64,000 bases of DNA from Ascidia mentula (taxonomy: Eukaryota > Chordata > Ascidiacea > Phlebobranchia > Ascidiidae), in assembly GCA_947561715.1 (NCBI GenBank), contig OX387203.1, positions 15,128,001 to 15,192,000 on the forward strand. Direction: 5' to 3'. Every line of letters begins with the position of its first letter. Position 1 is the first letter of the stretch. The notes beneath the pieces are model-generated. The model did no database searches. It saw nothing but the letters and a program-made list of their open reading frames with translations, and was not told the DNA's origin. This document shows positions 21,006 to 31,740 of the stretch, piece by piece. The position numbers were made by a program, and so were the translations under genes.

Positions 21006-22042
21006 GTCACAAACCACAAGTAAATACATGTGGAGTTATCAGCTGTGTTGGTTGGGTAATCCCCCGCTCGACCCACGTATACAATGTCGAATGAATATTC
21101 GCAACCTGAATATTTATCACAGAATCTAATCATCAAGGCGACAACTCTATGTATTAAAACTTTAACAAACTTCTGTCTACGGCACAACACATGCTTACCG
21201 ACCCTAAGACACCATGCGTTAATATCACAAATTCGCCCCATTCCCTAATGACGCAACAAACAAAAAACTACAGCACGCCATACGAAAACATAGCAGTGGT
21301 GACGTCACAAAGCGCTACGTTTCGCTTTCAGTTTGTCGTGATTCGAATTCCATTACGAAACTGAATCTGACGACGTAAAGGAACGAATAAATTTGACATT
21401 TTTATGCATGGACTTAAGTATAATTTATACCAAATACTGATGGTAGTGTAAGGTTTGAACCTCACCAGCAAACCGTTGTTTCCCAAACAAACAGTTTATT
21501 ATCAGGCTGTGGGGATAAATCCCAAGCCGGCGAATAGCTTGTAGAGTCTCAGCAATAATAGCAGTGTAACATTAATACGATAGAACAAGTAGAATCGAAT
21601 GGAATCAAATAGAATGAATTTACCGGTCTAAACTGGGCTTTTTAAAGCTCTCCATACTGAGAGCTGATTGGTCAATAACGTCACGTGATATCATGAGGCG
21701 CTTGAAGTAATATAACACAAGAACATAGGTGTGATGTGACATAAGCATAGGAGAACATTTTATGTGGTAAACAGGATGTTGAATGAATCACTTTACTCGA
21801 GAATATTCGATGGCTAAATCATTTGGGTCACATTATGGGATTATGCAGTAGGTCTACATATGCAAAGCTGTGCGCAAAACATTACGCAATTCAAGCACTG
21901 GTTTCTGTGACGTATGTTACAGTAGTTTAGCATTAGAAATGTTTGTGCACCAATCTGTCAGGATGTTGTTGAGCTTGCATATTATAGCTGAATACTGAAT
22001 TTTATACCATCTGCACGGACAGTGTGAAGTTCTTAACAGTGC
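21006..22042. other. unique spacer, nothing recognised
   Basis: About 1 kb without repeats shared inside the window. I see no convincing exon, RNA gene or element end. Open frames are short and lack splice context. Confidence 0.4.
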
Positions 22043-22050
22043 AATTCACT

Positions 22051-22460
22051 ATGGGCGGCCAGAAGGGTCACAATTCGTCTGAATCAACACGTTGCTTATT
22101 TAACCAACATGTTACTTATTTAACCAACATGTTGCTTATTAAGCCACGTTTTGGTTGACGCCAGAAGGGTCAAAATTCACACGTTACTTATTTAACCAAC
22201 ATGTTGCTTATTAAGCCACGTGTTGGTTGACGCCAGAAGGGTCAAAATTCACACGTTGCTTATTTAACCAAAATGTTGCTTATTTGACCAACATCTTATT
22301 TAACCAACATGTTGCTTATTTAACGAACATGTTGCTTAAATAAGCAACGTGTGAATTTGGACTCTTCCGGCGCCAAGTAACACGTTGCTTAACAAGCAAC
22401 ACGTTGGTTAAATAAGCAACGTGTTGATTTAGACGAAATATGACCCTTCTGGCCGCCCAT
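22051..22460. mobile_element. palindromic MITE, 410 bp, 8-bp target duplication
   Basis: It starts ATGGGCGGCCAGAAGGGTCA and ends with the complement. The flanks are AATTCACT and AATTCACA. The interior is built of repeated CACGTTGCTTATTTAACC-type units in both orientations, so much of the element can fold on itself. The 8-bp duplication fits hAT or Merlin; the ends do not settle which. Confidence 0.75.
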
Positions 22461-22804
22461 AATTCACAAACAACATAAATAACAAACTTACTTGTCAGCA
22501 CAAGAATATCAAAAACGACTGTTAGCATAAGGTAATCATATTTGCATAAGCGCAATTTCGGACACAGTAATTTCAGTTACGTTAACAAATTTTGGCTTCA
22601 AAAACCATTTAAGACCTTTCAGACACTTGACCTTCGCAACTAAAGAATGATACTTAGTTCAGATGTTATTATAAGAGGTTGAGAGGTACCATCTTCAAAA
22701 TTCCGGTCATTTCCACTGACACAGGAATTAAACCGCCAATTTTCGTAAATGTCCGGACTACTGGGAACTCTAAACATACAGGCTACGCAATTCCTATTCA
22801 TAGT

Positions 22805-23955
22805 TTCGATTATGCGTCATCAATGGTTCAAACATCACAATGCTGCAGGTAAAGATTGGCTGAAAATGCATTGGTTTAGATAAGAGCTATTTACTAAAAC
22901 GTGTGCAGCGCAGGCATAGATCCTTTTGTAGGAAAACTGTTACGTTTAGGTAAAGCAGAATTTGTCGAAGAATGTAAGTACCAGGCAACAAAAACAAAAA
23001 TTTTCGTATAGGCGAAGAAAACATCTTCAATTCACGGCAACCAGCGCGCGTGGCACCAACTTTCGCTGTTGTGTGCGTTTTTGCTGCGGTGAATCAATCT
23101 TGATCGTATTGAAACTGAAAGTAGACTGACACTAAAGCTTATCTGTTATGTTTTTTTGTTGGTGCGTACAACAAAGTTAGGAAAATTTCGTAAATTTTAT
23201 AATCTTTTGCAAAACCTGGGCAGGGATTCCCAAAGATTGCACTGCGGGGTCCGTAATGATAACCCCCCGAAAAAACAATTTTATACAGTGTGAAAGCAGT
23301 AATCACTGCAGTAATCATAACTGGAGTGGTTTCGTAAGCATTACAATACGTACATTTACATTTACTCTACTTTTGAATGGTTCTTACACTATCCTTGTAT
23401 CTTACAATTTCAAACTTGTTTGCATTTTTTCTTTTTCTTTACTACGCGTCTATGACGTAAGAATTCACCCTAATTGCCATTGTTGATATTGTTTGTGGAA
23501 TTCTCAACGCTGATTACGTTACAAAATGATATGACGTAAGACAGGGGGTCCGAGAAAAACAGGTTCACAAAATGAGGGCCGCGGCCAAAAAAAGTTTGGG
23601 AATCCCGAGAATTAGGAGAACACGTTGATCATTTTATTTGAGGTCTTTTGTTTCTTATTCTGCGATTTTGCCAACTAACGAGACACCAAACGCGCACATC
23701 AATGCAATGCAGCTGCTAGATGCGCAATTTTTTCTTCGACTAAACGAAAATTTTTGCTTTTGGTGCTTGGTACTTATATTCTTCGACAATTTCTGCTATG
23801 CCTAAACGTAACAGTTTTCCCACAAAAGGATTTAGGGCAGCGCTACACGCGTTTAAGTAAATAGCTCCTATCTAAACCAATGCATTTTCAGCTAATCTTT
23901 ACATGTAGCATTGTGACGTCAGACCCATTGTGACGCGAAGTCGGAACCATTGAAT
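22805..23955. mobile_element. long-inverted-repeat (foldback) element with a nested insertion
   Basis: Arms of about 220 bp (22810-23035 and 23730-23950) are inverted copies with moderate divergence; both contain AAAATGCATTGGTTTAGATA or its complement. Between them, 23222-23608 looks like a separate hAT-type insert: the left end GGGATTCCCAAA faces TTTGGGAATCCC on the right. No transposase frame is visible. The outermost boundaries and the target duplication are not clear. Confidence 0.65.
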
Positions 23956-24099
23956 ACTTCGAAAATATCCTGAAACAGCGTTGTTAAAGTAAACAAACAC
24001 ATATTGTCCGAGATATCTTTGGTCCAGGTAACACAATTATGTCGCAATTCCAACTGCAAATCTGCTAGTTATTAACGAATCAGTAAAACCACCACGAGC

Positions 24100-24420
24100 A
24101 GCAAATCTACTACTTCCAAAACAAGTTTCTTATAAAAAAGGGCTTCTGTAGTTGCGAGATTACAGCGCAAGAAACTGTTTCATCGCCAACACATCGAACT
24201 GCCAAGCGCCTGTGATTTTATTATTTGTAACCCAGAATATAACTGGTCGGTGTTGCCTATGCACCCTGTTACTTATCAGGGAAACGAATCGGCCCCGGCC
24301 GCATCTAGCTGCTGTATAGCTTCCGCCATAAATAGCAACCTGTTTTAATTGTGGGACAAAACGTCCCTTACGAATTTCCTGGTTGATACAGTGGCTGGAA
24401 TTAGCGTTTGACAATAGACT
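24100..24420 (+). mobile_element. LTR retrotransposon fossil fragment
   Basis: About 320 bases match 5640-5925 of the fossil at 4295-5940, including the remnant of the aspartic protease region. It is broken and old. Confidence 0.45.
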
Positions 24421-24829
24421 ACAATTTTGTTTTGAGGATAAATAATACCTTTAGCACTGACGTTTAATTCAAATACAATTGCACAGCAGCCTGGTATTTA
24501 AAAATATACGTTAACCCGATATACTGGAGTGTGGCGACTGAACTTGGTCAGAAATTAATAATCACTTATTCGAAGGACTGTATTTTTGCTTCGCTTTGAT
24601 TTATCCCATAGATATAACAACTATTGAACAATAGCATATACCGTCACTGAACCGCAACTCACAGCTAGGTTTGAGGCAAGGGAAATGTTTAAACCCCTCC
24701 GGACTCGTGCAAGCAAAATAACAACAATAAACGTTTTGAAGTGCGTCATTTTCGAATCCATTCATACGTCGCATTGTTTCAAAAATTTCCTGGTGATATC
24801 AATGCTTGTGAACTTTCGGCACAGGAAAT

Positions 24830-24886
24830 GCGTGCAGAGCATAATGGATTAGCGATCCATCGTCTTAACCACTCGGCCACCTTGTC
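24830..24886 (-). pseudogene. truncated tRNA-Ser(GCT) relic
   Basis: The minus strand begins GACAAGGTGGCCGAGTGGTT, the D-arm region of tRNA-Ser, then has an ATGGA/TCCAT anticodon stem around TCGCTAA and the variable arm GCTCTGCACGC. The T arm and 3' acceptor strand are missing. The loop reads TC where CT is usual, so position 33 is not T. It is not functional. Confidence 0.65.
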
Positions 24887-25030
24887 GTCCAAAACCTGTT
24901 GTTAAATAAAATATTTATGTGAGATTTGTTTGGAAAAAATATTGTCTTGTGAAAATTACTTTAGTGTGGTTTAATATTGTCGGATACGATAAATTGCACT
25001 TACATAAACTTGTTAGATGGTTTCCCACAT

Positions 25031-25066
25031 CCTTCGATAGTTCAGTTGGTGCGGCGGTAGAGTTTA
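25031..25066 (+). pseudogene. 5' fragment of a tRNA-Tyr-like sequence
   Basis: CCTTCGATAGTTCAGTTGGT matches the acceptor and D-arm start of animal tRNA-Tyr. The following GCGGCGGTAGAG is scrambled and no anticodon or T arm follows. The same fragment is at 29976-30012. Confidence 0.45.
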
Positions 25067-25222
25067 TTTGCTTGGCCATATGTTTACTCTACTGTGGTTC
25101 GTCACCATTAGCTCCTTCCTATTTTGGTCCCTAACGAATCGACGTCAAATGCAAAGAACCACAAAGTAGAAGATTTCCTGGTTAGTTAACCGACAAGACC
25201 ATATCGCAAGCTGCACTTCGGA

Positions 25223-25531
25223 ATGGGACGATCACGCCTTGTCATACAAGAGCATAAAGCGTTGTCTGATTACGGTTATATAGATCCCCTACGTATATGT
25301 GAAGGTCGTCTTGCAAGTCGTGCGCTAGCTCACCAGTTTGACAACATTATGCGCGTCGGTTTTAACAAAAACTCTCCACATATATTCAGAGAACAGTTGC
25401 CGGAAAAGGAACATTACAACGAAACGGCGTTAGTTAGAGCACACCGGTTTAGTTGTGTCAATGCAGACAAGAAGATCCTGTTGATCCAATCTTCAACCAC
25501 AAAGCTGAACCATTTTGTTCATAAGTTCTGA
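25223..25531 (+). CDS. uncharacterised 102-residue open frame
   Basis: An ATG-started frame of 102 codons, convergent with the protease gene and ending 42 bases from its stop codon. The protein is basic and hydrophilic, has no signal peptide or membrane segment and no motif I recognise. It has no copy elsewhere in the window to test conservation. It may be a chance frame or an exon of an unseen gene. Confidence 0.2.
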   Translation: MGRSRLVIQEHKALSDYGYIDPLRICEGRLASRALAHQFDNIMRVGFNKNSPHIFREQLPEKEHYNETALVRAHRFSCVNADKKILLIQSSTTKLNHFVHKF

Positions 25532-25572
25532 ACTTTAATCAAATACACGAGTACAAACGCACACAGACACAA

Positions 25573-28500
25573 TCAGTAATGTTGGCAATATTTGTCAAGC
25601 ATTCGGAAAGATCGAACGTCGCTCATAAACTGTTTATCAGTTGGTCTCATTTTGAGGTAAAGCCAACGAACATAGGTTGACACCCTCGTGTAAATCCCAG
25701 GTTTGTTTACGTTTCCACAACCGATTCCCCAACTTGTGATACCCCAGATAGTGTGACGTGTCGTGTTGGGGTCTAAACATGCCAAAGGACCCTCACTGTC
25801 ACCCCGACACGTGTCAGTACCATCTTTCTGGAATACAAAAGTGGCAACAGTTAAAAAAAATGCGATTTCTAAGTTAAAAATTTTTTTCTGTACAGTTGCC
25901 CAAAGTGTTTATATTACACGTGCAAGCCATGATACCCGAAATTGTAGATTTGGTTCAATTGCTGAACAAACAACACGAAAAATACACAAGTGCTTCAGGC
26001 AAAAAAACTACCTGCAAATGCAACAGTTAAAACAGACATCGAACAATCGCAACAACAAACAAATTACAAAACGTTGCATTCTAAAGTAAACAGAAAAGCA
26101 AGCGGTGTTTGATAAATTAACTTTAAAAGGCAGCATGGGTATTGAAAATTGTTGTTCTCGCCGCAGCGCACATCATGGAGTGCTTAAGGTAGTCAACACC
26201 GAGCAGTCGGCTGCAATTCTCATTTGGAAATATGCTCACTGGCGCCTGCTGGAGGCAGGGTGGATAATCCATGGGGTTAACTGCCGAACAACAAGCATGT
26301 TGTGATGTGATTCTTAAAGGTTGTGGTTGGCAAGACTTTTGTAAGTTTCGTCAACACCGCATCACAGTGTTCGTTGTTGTAACTTAGAAATGTTATATAT
26401 GCCGACCGTAGATTGAATGCGCTGTACTATGAAATTGTACCCACAGAATACAGAGGTTAATTCATAACGCGCAGGTGTTAGAGATGCTTCCATATCGGTT
26501 TGTGAAAGGATTTGGGAACAGGAACTTGGAGTTTTTCAAAAACCCTTGTCTAGGTGCAAAATACTGAAGTGAATGACCTTGAATTAGAGGCCAAAACCTA
26601 AATTGTTAAACAGACACGACATGTGTTTATCATCAGTACTGTATTACATGATAATGCATCGAATGCATCGCCTACATTCACAGGCAGGCGGATGGAAAGC
26701 CAATTTTGAAACGTGTTTGAAAAAAAGTACAGCATTCCAGTTTTTACCGTTTTATTCAAAAACCCTTATCTAATGACGTAACTGTCGATAAACATCTGAT
26801 AAAGCGACTCATGCACAGAAAAACATAAAAAAACTTACAGTGTCTGGGACCATGCGCCCCCCACCCAGATATTCCACATCGAGATTGTGACGAAAACTGG
26901 TTTTGCCCGAAAGGCAAACATGCTGGTCGCACAAATCGACTGCAACCATAGAAATAAGTTTAAAATTAAACACTGATATCTCCACATGATATTTAATAAC
27001 TCCTAGCTTCGGGCGTATTACGTTTACGTTGTGTGAAAACCAAGGCAATGCATTCTAATTTGGAATGTAGCAGGTCCCTTGCGAATTTATCTTACTTGGA
27101 TGAAACGCATTGTCTCAATTTAATCAACGCCAAGTCGTTGGTTGGACTCGAATGATACGAGTAAGGATGTCTGTAAACCTCTTCAATATCTAGGTCACGT
27201 GAATCCTCTACGCCCTCTGATTGGCTGAATTGGAGTCCGTCACGGTTGTAGTAATCGCCCACCCGAACGATCGTCTCATTGGTGAACCTGTAACCATGGA
27301 AAAGGTTCCCATGGTAATTTGTTTTAACTCTATGGCACTCCATACCAACAATGAAATTTTTTAAGACCTTATTTCATGATATCCTTATGTACAAAATGAA
27401 CTTTACAGCTGAAAGCATTATTGTTTATAGGAGGTCTGTGGACCCCAAATGGAAAACTATGTTGTCGGAAATCAAACTTAAAATCGACACCAAATTCTCA
27501 CAACGTGCACCGAAATGCAAACTTTTTACGAGCCTGAATCTGTCTGGAACTTTGTGCTAATTTATTCCAGCATGAAAGAACTTCGGAAATTACTCACGAT
27601 TTCGAACTGGATTCGACACAATGTGCGGCTGTGAGGACGTAACATCTGTTGATGAGAGTTCCTCTGCAAGAGTGAGGGGTGCGGCCTCTTAATGGATACT
27701 TCTTACGTATGGAAACCTGTAAGAATGACAAAAATACCACGTACGCTTGATGTAAACATGAAGATATTAAGCTTATAGTGGTTCTTCACCGGTGAAAAAT
27801 TTACTAGTAGGGGGAAATTATGGGTTTGTGGGTGATTAGTCGGTACCGAAATATACAAAAGTAGTTACAAGAGAAATATTATCATCTGTATTCACTGTGT
27901 GTCGTGTAGTTATTGACAATTGGTCATGCCATGTGGCCGAAACAGTGAAAAAAGGATAACAGATATAGCGAAAAAGCAATCTTTAAATTCTACATTTAAA
28001 AATTTGAATACTGGTGGGAAATAGGGACCCCGATTAAATTTAAGCTGGGAAATGAGATGAAAAATGGTTAAGAACCAGCACTGTTACAGACACACGTGCA
28101 CATGGAAGCAAGCTTTTATGAAAGCCGGCATCTGACTGACAGCGAATATGAGGCATGGGTTTTGAAATGAGCTCTCCTATAATTGTACGTTTCAACATAA
28201 CTTTGCAAATCTCCCATAAAATCATTCACCTGCAACGGCTGACTCCCGGGGTTAGCGTTGACCCCTTCCACTATTCTCAATCCGTCTTTGACCTCAGGAC
28301 AGAAAGCCGGAACAGGAATATCGGTGGTGGCTTCATCGCAAGATTCTTCTTGCAGTTTGCTACCTGGGAATATACGAACAAAATATACTGGCTGTTGATA
28401 AGATGTTGGATAAAGTTTACAACACAAATGACACGTTTGACCGAGTTGTGCATCCCCGTAATAAATTGTGGAAAACTTCGTACAGCTAACCTAAATCTTG

Positions 28501-28591
28501 GTCAGTTAAAAGCCGAAAATGTTCCGTCCTTTGCGAGTTGTAAACAGCAATGTGGTTGGTTTCTCCAATGGAAGGCAATCTTCTCGTAATG
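25573..28591 (-). CDS. S1 family trypsin-like serine protease, 3' exons
   Basis: Exons on the minus strand are 28491-28591 (tentative), 28230-28363, 27598-27716, 27096-27287, 26839-26939, 26162-26280 and 25573-25827; every phase matches. In order they give the activation site GLR|IVEGV, LTAAHC (His 57), NDLALIKL (Asp 102), PACLP and ISGWG, then the segment ending KHSMMCAA, then DTCRGDSEGPL (Ser 195; the Asp six residues before it implies trypsin-like specificity), TSWGIGCG and PGIYTRV. The likely role is a secreted zymogen, but no signal-peptide exon was found. Two oddities: Gly 196 is Glu (GDSEGP), and the donor at 26161 is GC where the unit 2 copy has GT. The gene may be active, regulatory or beginning to decay. 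Three neighbouring copies are pseudogenes. Confidence 0.8.
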
Positions 28592-29270
28592 CTAAACGCA
28601 AGAGAGCAACTACATGAAAATCTTTCAAAATCTCAAACTTTTTCCGAAAAGAGTTAACATTGTTGAATATTCATCGATTAGTATTAGAAGTATTGAATAT
28701 AAATTGTCTTTACACATCACAAAGCCAGTTATCTTTTGGTGAAGCATTATCCATTCTTTTCTAGTTACAAATGCATTACCTTTTCGACCCAACATTTAAG
28801 CATAGGCAATACATATGTATTTTGCACTATATTGTATACAATAACAAACTAACGTAAGCTTACGGTAAGACGTAGGTAAGAGCTCCGCTGTAATATATCA
28901 TGATGGATATGGTGTGAATATGAATAATGATTTGAAACTTAGTCCCTCTGCTTAATCTTGCCCTGCCCAGACGACAAAAGGGCCTTGCACTCCATTCGTT
29001 TCCAGTTGGTCCGTTCTTGATGATTAGCTGTGTGTTACATACAAAGCGAAACCATTACAAACAGCAAGTTTATTCAATTCAATGTTTTACAGTAAGATAG
29101 TTTGTATTATCATAATCTCCTGATAGCAATATACCCAACAGAAACACATTCTGTTAGAATAAACTATACTGAAGCATAGGCGATACAAATATACATGAAA
29201 TATATCAATTAAAAAGCTTGTGAAATACCGACGCCGGACTTATTACAGAACTTGCTACAGTAAGTTGAAA
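28592..29270. other. upstream flank of the protease gene, no exon placed
   Basis: The signal-peptide exon should lie here or further upstream, but no frame with a hydrophobic start and a phase-matching donor stands out. The sequence is AT-rich and unique within the window. Confidence 0.35.
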
Positions 29271-29274
29271 GTTT

Positions 29275-29700
29275 GTTCAATTTATTGTAACCTTTCCCAC
29301 CGACCAATGGCATATTTAAATTAGAATGGCTTGACAGCGCCGTCTAGCTGATGAACCAAAAGAAGGCACTAAAACATTCGAACTTTTAATTCTTGCTGAT
29401 TCTTTTTGAAAATGGTTTATTCATGCCAAAATAATGTTTTTGTGAAGTACATTGTTAGTTATCTGACTTAATCTTGCATGCCTCGTGTTGTGACACAAGT
29501 GACCTGGAGTAACCCCAGCGGACTGTACCGTTACAGAGGTGGTTTGAGATTCTCCCAACTCAAGAGATATGTTTGGGTGATAGTTTGCTTATCAAGCTTT
29601 TAACGGTCGTTACATCGCTGCTTTTCTATGCCGTGTAAATATGTTTTCTATGTCGTGTTATTTTATGAACAATAGGGTATATCGCCATTGAACTGCAACT
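29275..29700 (+). mobile_element. LTR-like fossil fragment
   Basis: The sequence matches 47935-48260, the LTR-like part of the fossil copy in unit 3 (ACCGACCAATGGCA and the following segment). It is broken and old, with no internal coding part here. Confidence 0.4.
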
Positions 29701-29774
29701 CACAGCTAGGGTTGAGGCAAGGAAAATGTATAAACCCCTCCGGACTCGTGCAAGCAAAGAAAACTTTCGGAAAT

Positions 29775-29831
29775 GCGTGCAGAGCATAATGGATTAGCGA
29801 TCCATCGCCTCAACCACTCGGCCACCTCGTC
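29775..29831 (-). pseudogene. truncated tRNA-Ser(GCT) relic, second copy
   Basis: It begins GACGAGGTGGCCGAGTGGTT, closer to a canonical tRNA-Ser than the copy at 24830. It has the same TCGCTAA loop and is cut at the same place after the variable arm. It lacks the T arm and is not functional. Confidence 0.65.
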
Positions 29832-29975
29832 GTCCAAAACCTGTTGTTAAATGAAATATTTATGTGAGATTCGTTTAAAAAAAAAATGGTCTTGTAAAAA
29901 CTACTTTAGTTTGGTTTAATATTGTCAGATACGATAAATTGCACTTACATAAACTTGTTAGATGGTTTCCCACAT

Positions 29976-30012
29976 CCTTCGATAGTTCAGTTGGTGCGGC
30001 GGTAGAGTTTAT
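29976..30012 (+). pseudogene. 5' fragment of a tRNA-Tyr-like sequence, second copy
   Basis: CCTTCGATAGTTCAGTTGGT followed by the same scrambled GCGGCGGTAGAG as at 25031. The repeat block ends directly after it. Confidence 0.45.
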
Positions 30013-30520
30013 CACAAATACATCTGAAGTACACAGCATTTTAGGTAAAAGTAGTTTTGAAAAAGAATGCATTAAACTAACTGGTATTACAGGATATCTT
30101 TCTTCCTGAGTATTACAAATGGCTTCACTATCTTTAGTAAATGGAAAGCATGAAAGCTTTTCCATTCAAGGTTAGCAATTGTTACAGGCGTAAACAAATT
30201 TTTTGTACTGATTTGGTAAACTTTGCCCATCTTAAAAAAGTACAGTACATAACAAACGTGCTGCGTTCAGGTTGCAGTACTTTAGACAATCCTGTCTATG
30301 CACTGTAATTTGTTATATTATTTAGTAATGTTTAAGTAGTTTTCAGGCGCAATTACAAGCTTTGTTAAACGATGATTTGTTTAAAATTATTTCATCCTGG
30401 TTAATTAAATGCCTTGTTGGTTTTTGAAACTATAAAACTGTCAAAATCACAACAAAAAATTCAAAAAAAAACACACAAACCGGCGCAGTCTCAATCAATA
30501 ATGTTGGTAATATTTACCAA
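30013..30520. other. spacer, no gene seen
   Basis: The part from about 30345 resembles 6045-6135 upstream of the unit 1 protease pseudogene (AATTAAATGCCTTGTTGG). No exon is supported. Confidence 0.4.
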
Positions 30521-31740
30521 GAATCCGATAAGATCGAACAGAGCTTGACACCCTCGTGTAAATCCCAGGTTTGTTTACGTTTCCACAACCGATGCCCCAA
30601 CTTGTGATATCCCAGATTGTGTGATGGTTTATGTTAAGGTCAACGCATGACAAGAACTCCAACTGTTAGTGCCGTCGTTCTGAAAAACAAGATTGGAAAT
30701 TGTTAGTGGTAATATGTTTAGATGAACAAGAATGACTCGATTTAACCATACAGTAGCTAACAGTGGAAAAATAAATTTCCACTCTTACTGCAGTAAACAT
30801 TGTCAGGCTGAAACAGCCAAGTAGGCGACTGCAATTCTCATGGACGAATATGCTCACTGGCGCCACTGGTGGCCATTTATTGGAAAATAGTGATTAGTTT
30901 ATTTTTGTAAAAATTAAATACGATTTTCACTTTCATTACTGTTGTCATGGATGTCACTTGTATCTTGTGCAGTGTTAATACATAAAGATAAAAGAAATAG
31001 GGTAAGTTTGTACCACACTGAAAAGTTTTCAAGTAACATGTGCTTTGTATTATTTCACCTTTAGCATTACCCCAATGAACCATTATATCCAGAAACATAG
31101 AAAACTTCCTGCATCCCGCATGCGCCAACCAGATATTCCATACTCATATTGTGACGAAAACTGGTTTTGTCCAAGAGGAAACATGCTGACTGCACAAATC
31201 AACTGCAAACATAGAAATAGGTTAGTAATGGGACAGAAAAGTGCATGGATTCCATTTGAATAAAATTGTGATTCTGTACTAAAATCCAAGCTGACATACT
31301 GATTATATGGGAGAATATTCAAATTTAGAAAAAGTGAGATCTTGTGTAGAACGACATTGTCCCCGTAGACTTTTCACTTGAATGATTTGCAACAGTATAT
31401 AGTTGGGAATGATCACATAATGAGGTTTTCCTCTTCAATAATTAGGTCATGTGAATCCTTTGATTTGTAGTAACCTGTAACCACCCACCCTGGACCCCGA
31501 TCGCTGGTCTCATTGGTTAACCTGTCACCATGGAAACAGTTCAATAATACTATTTGTTGTTTCAAAAGATAATCAAGAAAATATCAGCCAATCAATGCTC
31601 TTTATAAAACAGATTGCAGACAAGAAACACTCACATTTGAGCAGAATTTAACACCATGTGAAGCTGTAAGAAGGTAATGTCAAGTGTGGGGTTTACAGCA
31701 TGTTAGTGGATGTCTCCAATGTGTGGAAACCTGTTGAAAT
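30521..31740 (-). pseudogene. trypsin-like protease pseudogene, unit 2
   Basis: Minus-strand pieces align with the exons at 25573-28363: 31625-31735 (His 57 exon, TTCACATGG in place of GCACATTGT), 31430-31555 (Asp 102 exon), 31125-31205 (SGWG exon), 30785-30870 (NENCSRLL-like, here HENCSRLL) and 30545-30680 (Ser 195 exon, motif lost). Stops interrupt the frames. The donor after the HENCSRLL exon is a normal GT (GCA|GTAAGA), showing that GC in the intact gene is derived. The 59-bp hammerhead unit seen in units 1 and 3 is absent (empty site near 31265). Confidence 0.7.

Larger units (their letters stand above)
24640..25070. repeat. direct repeat copy A (partner at 29680-30012)
   Basis: About 400 bases recur in the same orientation at 29680-30012. 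Both copies hold a truncated tRNA-Ser relic and a truncated tRNA-Tyr relic. The pair brackets the intact protease gene, and a decayed protease follows copy B, suggesting a roughly 5-kb tandem duplication. Confidence 0.6.
29680..30012. repeat. direct repeat copy B (partner at 24640-25070)
   Basis: This copy has the same order as copy A, tRNA-Ser relic on minus then tRNA-Tyr fragment on plus, but is shortened by about 75 bases before the tRNA-Ser relic. Confidence 0.6.

Noticed and set aside
24830-24886. Functional tRNA-Ser gene
   Set aside because: The T arm and acceptor 3' strand are missing and position 33 is not T.
26809-27048. Minus-strand frame reading DLCDQHVCLSGKTSFRHN as the protease exon
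   Set aside because: The phase from the preceding exon demands the neighbouring frame, which gives RFVRPACLPFG and ISGWG, the expected S1 sequence.
27900-27960. GGCCGAAACAGTG near 27934 as another hammerhead
   Set aside because: There is no CTGATGA core or stem I partner within range.
28155-28589. 144-codon plus-strand frame over the protease activation exon
   Set aside because: It lies opposite exon 28230-28363, which has a clear IVEG activation site and matching phases.
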